64,000 bases of DNA from Arthrobacter sp. DNA4 (GTDB lineage Bacteria > Actinomycetota > Actinomycetes > Actinomycetales > Micrococcaceae): the NCBI RefSeq assembly GCF_024362385.1, contig NZ_CP101466.1:1116001-1180000 (forward strand), given 5' to 3'. The notes beneath the pieces are model-generated. The model made no database searches and had not been told where the DNA came from. It saw nothing but the letters and a program-made list of their open reading frames with translations. Of the stretch, positions 1-8,990 are shown piece by piece (the stretch's first letter is position 1; every line of letters starts with the position of its first letter). The translations under genes and the position numbers were made by a program.

Positions 1-5
1 GAGCA

Positions 6-1199
6 TCAGTTTCCCTCTTGCTGCCTTACGCGTTCGAGGTAAGGCTTGGCCCTTTCAATGCCGGACTCGAGAGCGCGGACGGTTCCCTCCATGCTTTTGT
101 TTGCCTGCGAGCGGAAGGTGTCGATGGCGTCGATCGTCTGGAAAACATTGTCAAAAGCCCGCTGAAGGGTCTCGACGCTGACTCCGGAACTGGCAGCCTG
201 CTGGTGAATCCTGCTGGTCTGTTCCTTCAGCATCTCGCTGGTCTTCAGGATCATGTTGTTAGTCGTTGCATTGATGGCATCGATTTGATCGAGAACCAGC
301 TTTTGATTCGCCAGCGCTTGCGCAACGATAACTGCAGTGCGCAGTGCGGAAAGAGTCGTAGTCCGGGCCCGTTCGACTCCTTTGATTAGTTCTGTGTTGT
401 TCTTACGAATCATGTCGATCGCCAGGTAGCCCTGAACGGAAACGGCAAGCTGGGTCAGGATGTCCTGGTGGCGCTGACGAATCGGGAAGAGTACGTCGGA
501 GTCCAGCTTGGCGGCGTCATCGATCTGCCCGTTGTTCCGCATAGCTTCAATCTTCGCCACCGTTGCATCGTCCAGCGCTTTCGCGAAGACACCGTATTCA
601 CTGAGGCTCTGCATCGTTTCCCACAGACGGGCTTTCTCTTGGGCGAGGCTTGCATTGTCCTTGAGAAGTTCGTCCTGCCCTGCCAACAGTGCCTTAATGA
701 TGTTGTCAAGCTGCTTCTGGGAGGATTCGTACTTCTGGAAGTACTTGACCAACTTGTTGCCGCCAGGGAAGACTCCGAGGATTTTCCGACCAAGGCTGAG
801 GTCTGCTCTGTTCGGCGTCAGCTCCTCTACGGTGGTTCGCAACTCTCCCAATGTGGTTGCGACATAGATTTGGGCACTGTTGCCTGTCTTTTTGGCTCCA
901 GCCACTGAAGTTGATGACCGTTCCAGGAGGCGATTGGACGTGTTTGAGGACGCGACCAATTGCTGCCCGGCAAGGCGGTTGATTCCGTCGATCTTGCTCG
1001 TGTACTCAGGGCTGGCTGGGTTTAAGGCAGCGACTTCTGCAATGAATGCTTTCGCCTGAGTGTTGATCTCGGCCTGCCGCTCGGGAGCGACCGGGATCAT
1101 GGCTGCGGCGGTTTCTTCCCTGACTATTTCCGGTTCCTCCGGAGCCTTCAGCAAGAGGGCATCGTCTGCGGCGTCCGGCGGGGTGAGTTGAATACTCAT
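6..1199 (-). CDS. telA: Toxic anion resistance protein, TelA/KlaA family
   Basis: The 397-aa protein has the long, mostly helical, charged and membrane-free make-up of TelA/KlaA proteins, which are linked to tellurite and other stress resistance and usually sit beside TerD genes, as here. A flexible acidic and proline-rich stretch (about residues 1-40) leads into helical segments with many Q, E and K residues. The ATG start lies just upstream of MSIQLTPP. It is the last gene of the minus-strand Ter cluster, but a strong hairpin separates it from terD, so it may be transcribed separately or at a lower level. The stop codon lies almost at the window edge, so the gene is complete. The molecular role of the family is not settled. 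Confidence 0.88.
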   Translation of the reverse strand: MSIQLTPPDAADDALLLKAPEEPEIVREETAAAMIPVAPERQAEINTQAKAFIAEVAALNPASPEYTSKIDGINRLAGQQLVASSNTSNRLLERSSTSVAGAKKTGNSAQIYVATTLGELRTTVEELTPNRADLSLGRKILGVFPGGNKLVKYFQKYESSQKQLDNIIKALLAGQDELLKDNASLAQEKARLWETMQSLSEYGVFAKALDDATVAKIEAMRNNGQIDDAAKLDSDVLFPIRQRHQDILTQLAVSVQGYLAIDMIRKNNTELIKGVERARTTTLSALRTAVIVAQALANQKLVLDQIDAINATTNNMILKTSEMLKEQTSRIHQQAASSGVSVETLQRAFDNVFQTIDAIDTFRSQANKSMEGTVRALESGIERAKPYLERVRQQEGN

Positions 1200-1258
1200 G
1201 ATGATCCTTTGCGTGTTGAAGAAGCCGAAGGAGAGGCCTGTGAGAAATGAAATGCTGT

Positions 1259-1293
1259 GGCTCCCCGGCAGCCACAGCGGCTGCCGGGGAGCC
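1259..1293 (-). terminator. 15-bp stem hairpin between terD and telA
   Basis: GGCTCCCCGGCAGCC (1259-1273) is the exact reverse complement of 1279-1293, around a 5-nt loop. There is no T-tract in either direction. Reading minus-strand transcripts, it follows the first TerD stop and precedes telA, so it should terminate or attenuate the ter transcript. Confidence 0.65.
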
Positions 1294-1301
1294 TAAGAAA
1301 C

Positions 1302-1883
1302 TCAGTCCAGGCCGATGCCGAAATCTGTTGCGATTCCACGAAGGCCTGTGGCGTAGCCCTGGCCCACGGCCCTGAACTTCCAATCGCCGCTGTTGCGGTA
1401 CAGCTCGGCGAAAATCATGCAGGTCTCGGCAGCGGCATCCTCGGTCAGGTCGTAACGGACGATCTCGCTATTCGTGTCCTCATTGACCACACGGCAGAAC
1501 GCGTCCCGGACCTGGCCAAAGTTCTGGCGGCGAACGTCCGCTTGGTCAATGGAGACAACGATGACAATCTTTTCGATCTCGGCCGGTACCAGGCTCAGGT
1601 CGATCAATATCTGCTCGTCGTCGCCCTCTCCCTCACCGGTGCGGTTATCACCTTGATGAACAACGGAGCCGTCCTTTGAGGACAGTTGGTTGTAGAAGAT
1701 GAAGTCATCGTTTGAACGGACTTTCCCGCTCGCGGTGACCAGCAATGCCGACGCGTCCAGGTCGAATTGCTCGCCTGCAGTGGTCCGTGGGTCCCACCCG
1801 AGGCCGATCATTGCGCGGCGAAGCTGCGGGTCGGCCTTGGTTAGCGAGAGGTTGCTTCCTTTACTCAGGGTCAGGGTTGCCAA
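1302..1883 (-). CDS. TerD family protein
   Basis: The 193-aa protein carries the TerD hallmarks: an N-terminal LSKGSNLSL strand, GLGWDPR, FDLDASALL, and the acidic calcium-binding segments HQGDNRTGEGEGDDE and the later FCRVVNE. TerD proteins are cytoplasmic Ca2+-binding beta-sandwich proteins of the tellurium-resistance and general stress cluster. The start is TTG, preceded by AAGGAGAC at a normal distance. It lies 27 bp downstream of a second TerD gene, and the two are clear paralogues. Function beyond stress resistance is not deducible from sequence. Confidence 0.93.
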   Translation of the reverse strand: MATLTLSKGSNLSLTKADPQLRRAMIGLGWDPRTTAGEQFDLDASALLVTASGKVRSNDDFIFYNQLSSKDGSVVHQGDNRTGEGEGDDEQILIDLSLVPAEIEKIVIVVSIDQADVRRQNFGQVRDAFCRVVNEDTNSEIVRYDLTEDAAAETCMIFAELYRNSGDWKFRAVGQGYATGLRGIATDFGIGLD

Positions 1884-1910
1884 TTTTGTCTCCTTAATCT
1901 GTTCCGGATA

Positions 1911-2501
1911 CTAAAGCGTTGCGGCTGCGGGCCGAACGACGTCGAATGCTGTCTTGCCATTGGCTGGGCTACCGATGGCCTGAAAAACCCATGCGCCCTG
2001 GGAGCGGGAAACTTTAGCCATGACCATGGCGGTGAAGTGGCCAGACTCGTTGAGCCGGTAGTGAGCCACTTCCGGGCTGCCGACAACCGAATCGTCGATG
2101 ACCCTGCAGAAGGCATTCTGAATCATGTCGAAGGTCTGCTGACTGTAGCTGGTAATGACGAACACGATGTGTTGGACAGTCGGAGATACCGCGGGAAGAT
2201 TCACGAGAATGGATTCGTCGTCTCCTTCGCCTTCACCCGTCAGGTTGTCCCCAGTGTGCTGTATGGAGCCATCTTTGCTCTTGAGTTGCTGGAAGTAGAC
2301 CACGTCCAGTGGTTTCCTGTTGGCGTCGTAAAGGATTGCTGAAGCGTCCAGGTCGATTTCCGTGGTTTTAGATCGACCGAAAAAGCCGCGTTTGGCAGGT
2401 GCTGCCGCGTCCCATCCAAGCCCAAGGCGGATATGAGTTAGGGACTCGCCATTTTGCTTGATGAGCGACAGTGTCTGCCCCTTTTGCAAGCTCAACCCCA
2501 T
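1911..2501 (-). CDS. TerD family protein (second copy)
   Basis: The 196-aa TerD paralogue has LSLQKGQTLSL, GLGWD, IDLDASAILYD, HTGDNLTGEGEGDDE and an FCRVIDD segment, so the metal-binding acidic loops are intact. Residues 36-50 (KRGFFGRSKTTE) form a basic insertion absent from the neighbouring copy. The ATG start is only a short distance downstream of the DUF475 gene (about 22 bp), consistent with one operon running DUF475, TerD, TerD. The pair probably acts together with the TelA and VWA proteins in the same locus. Confidence 0.93.
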   Translation of the reverse strand: MGLSLQKGQTLSLIKQNGESLTHIRLGLGWDAAAPAKRGFFGRSKTTEIDLDASAILYDANRKPLDVVYFQQLKSKDGSIQHTGDNLTGEGEGDDESILVNLPAVSPTVQHIVFVITSYSQQTFDMIQNAFCRVIDDSVVGSPEVAHYRLNESGHFTAMVMAKVSRSQGAWVFQAIGSPANGKTAFDVVRPAAATL

Positions 2502-2524
2502 TGTTGTACTCCTGTCATTTCCTT

Positions 2525-3622
2525 CTAAACGGATGTGGATGAAAGTGTTTCGGGTGCGGAATCGGATGTCGGGACCTTTCGATTCCGAAGGACCGAGTAA
2601 GCAAAAGCCGCTCCGATAAAGACGACCCCAATTAGACCTGTGATCACTTCATTGACCGGGGCGGTAATGGTAACCATCAGAATGATGGCCAAGGCGCCGA
2701 TTGCCCAGTGCGCACCATGATCCAGGAATTCAAACTCGTCCAAGGTTCCTTCCCGGACCAGGTACACAGTCAGCGAGCGCACGAACATTGCTCCGATGAG
2801 CCCCAGCCCGAGGGCAATGATTACGGGGTCGGCCGTTATGGCAAAAGCACCGATAACGCCATCGAAGGAGAAGGAAGCGTCGATGACCTCGAGGTATAGG
2901 AAGAGCATCAGCGCTGCCTTGCCGGCGACCCGTCCCGCGACGCCACGCGGCCGGGCCGCTGCTGACGCATCCTCAGCTTCGTCCTCGTCGACGTCGAAGA
3001 GATTGCCAAGCCCGTTCACGAGCATGTAGGTGATGATGCCGAGAAGTCCCGCCAGCAGCACGATTCCTTGTTTGTCTCCAGCAAGGAAGCCGGCGATGGT
3101 GAGGACGGCCAGTGCTGTGACCATCGATGCCCCCTCCAGCTTGCCGAACCGCGCCAGGGGGACTTCCAGCACCTTGATCCATTTCAGGTCCCGCTCCTCG
3201 AAAATGAAATCAAGGAAGATCATCAGCAGGAACAGGCCTCCGAAAGCCGCGATTTGAGGGTGTGCCTCATGCAGCAGGTACCCGTAAGTGCCGGGCGTCT
3301 GCGGATCACCCTTCTGGAGGGCGAGGTTTACGGCTTCAACGGGATTCAGGTGCGCTGTGACACCGACAATCAGAAGAGGGAAAAGCACCCGCATGCCGAA
3401 GACTGCAATCACGATACCTACGGTCAGGAACATCCGCTGCCAAAAAGGATTCATCCGCTCAAGAATCCGTGCATTTACGACGGCGTTGTCGAAGCTGAGG
3501 CTGATTTCCAGAATGCCGAGGATCAGGCAGAGAACAAGAGCGTGGGGACCTCCGTAAACGAAGGCTACAACCAAGGCGGCTGCGGTCACCCCAAATGACC
3601 ATCCAAAAGTACGTACCAGCAA
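2525..3622 (-). CDS. DUF475 / TerC-like integral membrane protein
   Basis: The 365-aa polytopic membrane protein has about nine hydrophobic segments. Motifs typical of DUF475 and TerC relatives are ISLSFDNAVVNA near residue 40 and a second, mirrored EVIDASFSFDGVIGA in the C-terminal half; the conserved Asp residues in these helices are thought to bind metal or ions. The central cytoplasmic loop holds an acidic stretch (DVDEDEAEDAS). The proposed start is TTG (3622), with GGGGAG upstream. As first gene of the minus-strand ter operon, its membrane position suggests it anchors or feeds the TerD proteins, which is inference from Ter clusters in general. Confidence 0.88.
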   Translation of the reverse strand: MLVRTFGWSFGVTAAALVVAFVYGGPHALVLCLILGILEISLSFDNAVVNARILERMNPFWQRMFLTVGIVIAVFGMRVLFPLLIVGVTAHLNPVEAVNLALQKGDPQTPGTYGYLLHEAHPQIAAFGGLFLLMIFLDFIFEERDLKWIKVLEVPLARFGKLEGASMVTALAVLTIAGFLAGDKQGIVLLAGLLGIITYMLVNGLGNLFDVDEDEAEDASAAARPRGVAGRVAGKAALMLFLYLEVIDASFSFDGVIGAFAITADPVIIALGLGLIGAMFVRSLTVYLVREGTLDEFEFLDHGAHWAIGALAIILMVTITAPVNEVITGLIGVVFIGAAFAYSVLRNRKVPTSDSAPETLSSTSV

Positions 3623-4038
3623 GGTTGTCTAACTCCCCATTTGTGGGTCTATTCGTTAGCGAAATGACCACGGACTTACGGGAGTGAGTAAGTCCCCCCG
3701 ACTTGAATCACGATCGTAGCCAACGGTTCGCTTCCCAGTCATGCTGATTTCCGCTTCCTTTGTTAGAACTGGGACAATCTTTGGTGGTCCTTGATGGAAA
3801 CTTGAGGATCAATATCAGGCTACTTACTAAGTCTCGCTGTTGCCGAAAAAAATTTGTGTTTGAGGCGACCACGAGAATATTTAGCGTGTAATGTCAAATC
3901 GTGCTGCTAGGAACGAACGTGCATCTTGAGTTGGCTACTTGCACGGATGAGATAGATTCCGGTTGCATCCACTCATAAAGCTTTGATCATGCCGGGAATG
4001 ACCGCAGCGGTGTTTCCGAATCAAAAAAAGGATTTGTC
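3623..4038. promoter_or_regulatory. Divergent control region of the Ter cluster
   Basis: This 416-bp gene-free stretch separates the minus-strand DUF475-TerD genes from the plus-strand VWA gene and is more AT-rich than its flanks. It must hold the promoters for both arms. A short inverted repeat GGACTTAC (3672-3679) / GTAAGTCC (3688-3695), loop of 8, lies in the leader of the minus-strand operon and could be an operator or leader hairpin. No promoter could be assigned with confidence. An AAAGGA Shine-Dalgarno stands just before the plus-strand ATG. Confidence 0.5.
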
Positions 4039-4806
4039 ATGGCCCTTTCCCTCGAAAAAATCAGCACCGAGGCGCCCGGTCTTCTTTCTCTGGCTAAGAC
4101 AGCGTATGAAGCTGTCGATACCTCCGGTCTCAACGGGCAGAAAGCAAAGGTTGCGGTAGTTCTCGACTTCTCGGGCTCGATGGCAGCGGTTTACAGGTCC
4201 GGTGCCATGCAACGCCTGGTAGAAAAAGTGCTGGCCTTGGCCACACAGTTCGACGACGATGGGGCCATCGATTTCTTCGTTTTCGACACCAAGGCCTCCT
4301 ACTTGGGTGAGATCAGCATCGGTGATTTTCCTGGTTCGGTTGACCGCCTCACCCGCGGTCGGAGCATGGGTAGTACCAACTACGCGCATGCGTTCCTCAC
4401 TGTCAGGGAGCATTTTGGTTTCGCGCCCCAGCCCCTTCCGAAAAGGGGTTTGTTCGGTCTGCTCAAAGGACCGGCCGCGGTAGGAAACCCAACAGCTTCA
4501 CCTTCCGACATCCCTGTCTTCGCGCTGTTCCTGACAGATGGTGCCCCAGACAGCAAGGATGCTGCCATCCAGGCCCTGACGGAAGTTTCCACGGCACCGA
4601 TCTTTTGGAAGTTCCTGTCAATTGGCAGGAGGTCGATCGCATTCCTCGAAAAACTGGATGACATGAAGCAACGCTTCGTGGATAACGCCAACTACGAGCC
4701 CATCGGAGACGTTGATGCAATCAGCGACAGCCTGCTGTTCAAGAAGATGTTGCAAGAGTTCCCGGAGTGGCTCGATGAAGCACGTGCCAAGCGGCTGCTT
4801 AAATGA
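4039..4806 (+). CDS. VWA domain protein of the Ter cluster (TerF-like)
   Basis: The 255-aa protein is essentially one von Willebrand A domain. The MIDAS motif DFSGSMA is at about residues 43-49, the conserved Thr/Asn patch is SMGSTNYAHA near residue 111, and the LFLTDGAPD segment with the MIDAS Asp is near residue 160. VWA proteins of this type in Ter clusters (TerF-like, TerY-like) are cytoplasmic and probably form metal-dependent complexes with TerD. The ATG start has an AAAAAGGA Shine-Dalgarno. It starts the plus-strand arm and is followed 10 bp later by a second gene, so the two are probably co-transcribed. Confidence 0.88.
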   Translation: MALSLEKISTEAPGLLSLAKTAYEAVDTSGLNGQKAKVAVVLDFSGSMAAVYRSGAMQRLVEKVLALATQFDDDGAIDFFVFDTKASYLGEISIGDFPGSVDRLTRGRSMGSTNYAHAFLTVREHFGFAPQPLPKRGLFGLLKGPAAVGNPTASPSDIPVFALFLTDGAPDSKDAAIQALTEVSTAPIFWKFLSIGRRSIAFLEKLDDMKQRFVDNANYEPIGDVDAISDSLLFKKMLQEFPEWLDEARAKRLLK

Positions 4807-4816
4807 GGACTCCAGT

Positions 4817-5575
4817 ATGGGTCACTTTGACACTTCCTTCGACTACAAATTCGACAAGCCAGCGAAGACCAAGCCGGACGCCGACAGGGATAGCCCTAGG
4901 CTCCGGATGCATCATCAGCTGCTGTGGACGAAGAAGTTGAACTCCGGCATCCTGTTCGCCCCGATAGCACCGTCCGTGCGTCGGAACGGCTACCTAATCT
5001 TTACCGATCCTTCCGGGGTCAGCCACTGGTACGGCAGCGACGCCATCACGAACTCCTACAGCACCTGGCTACGTCCGAAGGCTCTGGTTAGCGCTGTCGC
5101 CGGTCTGGACTCGGAACAGAAGTCTCGTTATCTGCACCCGGAGTACAGCATCGGCAGTGCGATGATTTGGCCTGTCAGGTCGAGGGACCTTCCCACGATG
5201 AACACGGCACGGGGGTTGCGCCCGCGCATCGCTGACCGCATCGACCTCACCCTTGAATGCATTCGGCGTCATTACGCGGGGGAGTCGGACAGCCCGCTCG
5301 CAGATGTCATCGCTGCCTACGCTGATTTCTTCGAACTTTTCGACGGGTTTCAGGAGTTCGTGGAGTTCTTCCATTTCCAGGACCTGGTTACTCCTGGCTT
5401 CGACGAGGTCGAGTTCTTCCTTCCGTTCGACAACTTCAGGCGACCAGGAACTCCGGCGACAACGGCGGAATATGTCACGTACCGGGAGGCCTCGCTGAAT
5501 TTCATCGCAGGGCGCGGACGCCGGATGGCCAAATGGGTCACCGAAAACTGCCCTCAAATTGAGGTCTGCGAATAG
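4817..5575 (+). CDS. Uncharacterised Ter-cluster-associated protein (DUF6994-like)
   Basis: The 252-aa cytoplasmic protein has no recognised catalytic motif. The start is ATG 4817, preceded by a GAGGACTCC segment, giving MGHFDTSFDYKFDKP; the open frame extends upstream but would overlap the VWA gene. The N-terminal pattern (FDTSFDY, D-rich linker, RMHHQLLWTKKLNSG, then a strand pair ending in HWYGSDAI) resembles proteins annotated DUF6994. That assignment is from memory and tentative. The C-terminal half is helical, rich in Phe and Asp/Glu (ADFFELFDGFQEFVEFFHF). Its place next to the VWA gene suggests a role in the same stress response. Confidence 0.72.
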   Translation: MGHFDTSFDYKFDKPAKTKPDADRDSPRLRMHHQLLWTKKLNSGILFAPIAPSVRRNGYLIFTDPSGVSHWYGSDAITNSYSTWLRPKALVSAVAGLDSEQKSRYLHPEYSIGSAMIWPVRSRDLPTMNTARGLRPRIADRIDLTLECIRRHYAGESDSPLADVIAAYADFFELFDGFQEFVEFFHFQDLVTPGFDEVEFFLPFDNFRRPGTPATTAEYVTYREASLNFIAGRGRRMAKWVTENCPQIEVCE

Positions 5576-5649
5576 CGTTCCCGTCCGGCTACTGCGACTG
5601 GCCGATTTCGTGTCTCCGGAACCATCACTTTGGCCTCGAAGGAGAACTC

Positions 5650-6393
5650 TTGGAAACTTCATCCACCGCATCCAGTTCAATCGTGGGAAAGCTTCTCGAA
5701 GAAATATCTTGGGAGAAAGCCAAAGACTATCGCGCCGACGGGCAAGGTCGCGAAAATGTCCTCACCGCGGAAGTGCTGATCGGATTGGATTTCTTGCCCA
5801 GAACCGAATTCCTCGCTGCCGTTGTCGGCGCGGCGTCCGGGGCCGACGCCGCGCGCAGCAAACTTGCCGCAGAGGTGGAGGAACTGCAAATGCACTTCCT
5901 GCCGGGTGACTTCAGCCCCAGTGCAAGCGGCGGTAAGCCAAAGCTGGTGGTTCAGCCCGACGCCATCTTCAAGACTCCGAGCACATACACCTTGGTTGAA
6001 GCCAAACGGATTCGATATGGCAGTTTTCAGCCCGAACAACTGGCCCGCGAGTACATCACTCTCATGTCTCGAGCCGAAGGTGCTGTCCCACTACTCCTGC
6101 TTTTGGGTGTCGCACCGCCCATCCGTGTCAAGGGGAATGGCCAACTCGGAATTGCGGAAGCTGTTGGTCGGTTCCTTGGCCCCGTCCTAGAGCGCCTTGG
6201 TGACCCAGCGCTTCCTTCCGAATCGGAACTTATGGAGCGGATTCAGGAGGTCTTTTGCTGGATATCCTGGCCGGACCTGGATGAACGCGTTCGCGAAGCT
6301 GCGGCCAAATACGGCGTGGGGCGCCATTCTGCCAATGCTTCTGTGCAGCGCGTTGCCTCATTCATCCGGAACGCGATCGCTTGGCATGCTTGA
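5650..6393 (+). CDS. PD-(D/E)XK nuclease-like protein of unknown function
   Basis: The 247-aa protein starts with TTG, fixed by an AAGGAGAA Shine-Dalgarno six bases upstream. Residues 102-120 read QPDAIF, then a short gap, then LVEAKRI, giving D104...E117-x-K119, the spacing expected for a PD-(D/E)XK nuclease core. An upstream acidic residue (E35 or E41) in a helix fits the fold. The following helices include SFQPEQLAREYITL. No specific family is recognised, and the gene lies 74 bp after the DUF6994-like gene, so it may be part of the Ter locus or a passenger. It could bind nucleic acid without cleaving it. Confidence 0.6.
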   Translation: METSSTASSSIVGKLLEEISWEKAKDYRADGQGRENVLTAEVLIGLDFLPRTEFLAAVVGAASGADAARSKLAAEVEELQMHFLPGDFSPSASGGKPKLVVQPDAIFKTPSTYTLVEAKRIRYGSFQPEQLAREYITLMSRAEGAVPLLLLLGVAPPIRVKGNGQLGIAEAVGRFLGPVLERLGDPALPSESELMERIQEVFCWISWPDLDERVREAAAKYGVGRHSANASVQRVASFIRNAIAWHA

Positions 6394-6492
6394 GCACTCC
6401 CGGTGAGGAATGATCTAGTCATCTCGTCTGCGCATTAGTTGGCAGAGCGAACGACGGCGGCACGCGCCAGGGCTTGAGATGGCTCAGTGGCT

Positions 6493-6520
6493 GCCCCTGC
6501 AGGTGCTGTCCTGCAGGGGC
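6493..6520. terminator. Bidirectional terminator between convergent genes
   Basis: GCCCCTGCAGG (6493-6503) is perfectly complementary to CCTGCAGGGGC (6510-6520) with a 6-nt loop. It sits between the plus-strand gene ending at 6393 and the minus-strand lipoprotein gene ending at 6538, so it can stop both. No strong T-tract follows, as is common in high-GC actinobacteria. Confidence 0.75.
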
Positions 6521-6537
6521 TTGCTATCGTGCAGGCG

Positions 6538-6987
6538 TCAGTTCTTCTTGAGGTTCACGGTCGTAGTGGTTCCCAACGCGCTGACCTTGTAACTGATAGT
6601 GCCGCCCTCGTACTTGAATTCCTTCGTCGCGTCACTGGATGCGAGGAGGGATGACTTGGTGGCCTCAACATCCCGCGTTGAAGTCCAACTGTAGGGCTCG
6701 TTCGCACTAGTTGGGCTTACGAACGTTCCGATCCAGTAGATCGAAGTCGTATTGCCGCCGTCGGAAACCCACTCGATAGTCATCTTGTCAGCCGTGACAG
6801 TGGCCTGCTGGTACGACTTTTCGCTGCTCGGGTTGCTCTGCTTCCATGAGCCGATTAGGTCAGGGACCTTCGGAGCCTCCTGCGTCGCTTTGGAGTCGGC
6901 AGCACCGGCTGCTGTGTTGCCCGTTCCGCTGCATCCGGTCAGGGCAAGAACGGAAACGAGCGCAATAGATGCGATGGACTTCTTCAA
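6538..6987 (-). CDS. Secreted lipoprotein of unknown function
   Basis: A classical lipoprotein: basic n-region (LKKS), hydrophobic core SIASIALVSVLAL and lipobox LTGC, followed by a Ser/Thr/Ala-rich linker and a roughly 100-residue beta-rich domain (DLIGSWKQ, TIEWVSDGG, FKYEGGTISYKVSALG). It is therefore expected on the outer face of the membrane. A TTG start at 6987 is preferred because GGGGGA precedes it directly and gives MKKSIAS; an in-frame ATG at 6999 is the alternative. The mature domain resembles small lipocalin-like or DUF-type lipoproteins of Micrococcaceae, but no named family is recognised. Confidence 0.75.
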   Translation of the reverse strand: MKKSIASIALVSVLALTGCSGTGNTAAGAADSKATQEAPKVPDLIGSWKQSNPSSEKSYQQATVTADKMTIEWVSDGGNTTSIYWIGTFVSPTSANEPYSWTSTRDVEATKSSLLASSDATKEFKYEGGTISYKVSALGTTTTVNLKKN

Positions 6988-7207
6988 GGATTCCCCCATA
7001 AAAAGAATTGAATGATGCATCGAGAATCATATGCCGACTGACGCACCTCCTTGGCAGGACAGGTCATCCAGCCAAGATTGCTGCTCAGGCGATTTGGGCA
7101 GCGCAAAAGGTTCTTCAAGAGACGTTGAAGCTTTGCCAGCGGAGGCCAAGGTCTATCTGGTGACCTTTTTGTAAAGCCATCCTGGCGGCCCCTCACCTTG
7201 CGTCCCC

Positions 7208-8869
7208 TTAACCCGCTGCGCCCACAGCCGCTTTCGCAGCCTGGGACGCTTTCATCCACTCCGTCAGCCACGGAGCCCGGATGCTGGACGTGATCCGGCA
7301 GTCGGCCACGAAGGTTCCTTGGGCGCCGGCGTCGATCCAGTCCTGCAGCGCAGTCAGATCAGACAGCGACCGGATGACAGCAGACTGCGCACCCAACGCC
7401 CGCGCAACACCGCTGAAGTCCACCTCAGGGATCAGCATGGGCTTTTCGGTCAGGCCCTGGGAGCCGTACTGGTGGATCTCCGCCCCGTAAGCGGCGTCGT
7501 TGTAAATCACCACGATTGCGCTGCGGGCCGAGCCGATCAGCGATTCGAGGTCCGACAGGCCCATCAGGAACCCGCCGTCGCCGGAGGCCAGCACCAGGGT
7601 GCGGCCTTCCTCCACCGCGCGGGCTGCCCCGACGGCACTCGCCAGCCCCAGACCGATCGACTGGAACGCCGTCCCCACCATCACTAGGTCCTGCGGCCGC
7701 GGGATGTTCCAGTACATGGGCGCCCACCCGATGAAGTGGCCGCCGTCCTGCACCACAGTGCGTCGCTCCGGCAGCAGGGCGTCGAGTGCGGAGGCGAGGG
7801 CGCGCGGGTCCAGCCGGCCGTCCACCGTCTCGGCGGATCCGGGGGAGTGATCCGGTCCCGCAGCAAGACGCTTGGCGCCTTCCGAACGCCACGCTTCGCC
7901 AGCAGCCACACCATCAAGCAGAGACAACAGCCGGGAAGCTGCGGCCTTCACATCAGCCTGAACAAACGCATCAACCCGCGGATTCGTCGGCTCAACCGCG
8001 GTGTCGATCTGAATAACCGTCGCATCCGGGCCCAGCAGGTGCCCGAACCGCATAGTGAACGGGCTCAGGCTGGCGCCGGCCACCAGGACCACGTCGGCCT
8101 CGCCCATGAGCCCGGCCGCGGTGTCGGTGCCGAAACCGCCCGCGACGCCCAGGTACCCCTCGCCATTGAGGAGGTTGAGCGCCAGGGCGGTTCCGGCGGT
8201 CAGTGCGCCGAGCCGGTCGGCGAGTTCGCGGAGTTCCGGGCCGGCGCCGGCGAGGTGCGCGCCGCGGCCGGCGAGGATCAGCGGGCGCCTGGCCCCGGCG
8301 AGCAGGCGGGCCACCTGCCCAAGGTCCGTGCCGCCGTCGTGCGTTCCCTTGGGTGCCGGCGCCGGAAGGTCCTGGTCCTCGGCCTCGAGTGCCGCGAGGT
8401 CATAGGGGATGGCAATCACGACGGCGGTGCGCCGGGTGAGTGCGTACTCCACCGCCTGCCGGGTGATGGCGCCCGCGGCGTCGCGGGTGACGGTGAAGGT
8501 GGCCGCGCCGAGGCCGGCGGCGATGGCAGCCTGGTCCACGTCCTGCGGCCGGGCGCCGGTGGTGGGGGCGTCGCCGGTGACCAGTACGACGGGGATCTGC
8601 GCCTGGACGGCCTCGGCCAGTGCGGTGAGCGCGTTGGTGTAGCCGGGCCCGTAGGTGGTGGTGCCGGCGGCGAGCCGTCCCGAGGTGCGGTAGTAGGCGT
8701 CGGCCGCGGCGATGGCGGCGCCCTCGTGCCGGACCGGGGTGAAGCGCAGGCCCTGCTGCTCCGCGGCGTCCAGGAAGTAGACGTTGCCGTTGCCCATGAC
8801 GCCGAAGACGTCGCTGACGTAGCTGCTGAGAACCTGTGCCACGCGGCCGGAGACGGTAAGTGAAGTCAT
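7208..8869 (-). CDS. Thiamine-pyrophosphate-dependent enzyme (acetolactate synthase / decarboxylase type)
   Basis: The 553-aa protein has the three-domain layout of the ALS/pyruvate decarboxylase family. An N-terminal PYR domain carries the catalytic Glu in RHEGAAIAAADAYYR, a central Rossmann-like domain follows, and the C-terminal PP domain has the cofactor motif SGDGGFLMG followed about 28 residues later by YNDAAYG. The start is ATG 8869 (MTSLTVSGR); the longer open frame upstream adds 33 unrelated residues. It is cytoplasmic. Beside an Lrp regulator, an aromatic-type aminotransferase and a permease, it might act on a 2-oxo acid made from an imported amino acid. The substrate is inference. 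Confidence 0.85.
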   Translation of the reverse strand: MTSLTVSGRVAQVLSSYVSDVFGVMGNGNVYFLDAAEQQGLRFTPVRHEGAAIAAADAYYRTSGRLAAGTTTYGPGYTNALTALAEAVQAQIPVVLVTGDAPTTGARPQDVDQAAIAAGLGAATFTVTRDAAGAITRQAVEYALTRRTAVVIAIPYDLAALEAEDQDLPAPAPKGTHDGGTDLGQVARLLAGARRPLILAGRGAHLAGAGPELRELADRLGALTAGTALALNLLNGEGYLGVAGGFGTDTAAGLMGEADVVLVAGASLSPFTMRFGHLLGPDATVIQIDTAVEPTNPRVDAFVQADVKAAASRLLSLLDGVAAGEAWRSEGAKRLAAGPDHSPGSAETVDGRLDPRALASALDALLPERRTVVQDGGHFIGWAPMYWNIPRPQDLVMVGTAFQSIGLGLASAVGAARAVEEGRTLVLASGDGGFLMGLSDLESLIGSARSAIVVIYNDAAYGAEIHQYGSQGLTEKPMLIPEVDFSGVARALGAQSAVIRSLSDLTALQDWIDAGAQGTFVADCRITSSIRAPWLTEWMKASQAAKAAVGAAG

Positions 8870-8990
8870 GCAGGAATACTGTGACGCAGGCCTCAGGATC
8901 GGCAACACACCGGAATGCGGCTGGGACTTTTGGCAACAAGAGAACAAGAGAACTGCCAAAACGCCCAACTATGGCGCGCATCACCCTGAG

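Noticed and set aside
7736..8863. Long open frame antisense to the TPP enzyme gene
   Set aside because: It is GC-skewed low-complexity (Gly, Arg, Ala) translation of the opposite strand of a clear enzyme gene. Similar shadows at 9579-10757, 16989-18140 and 18582-19784 were dropped for the same reason.
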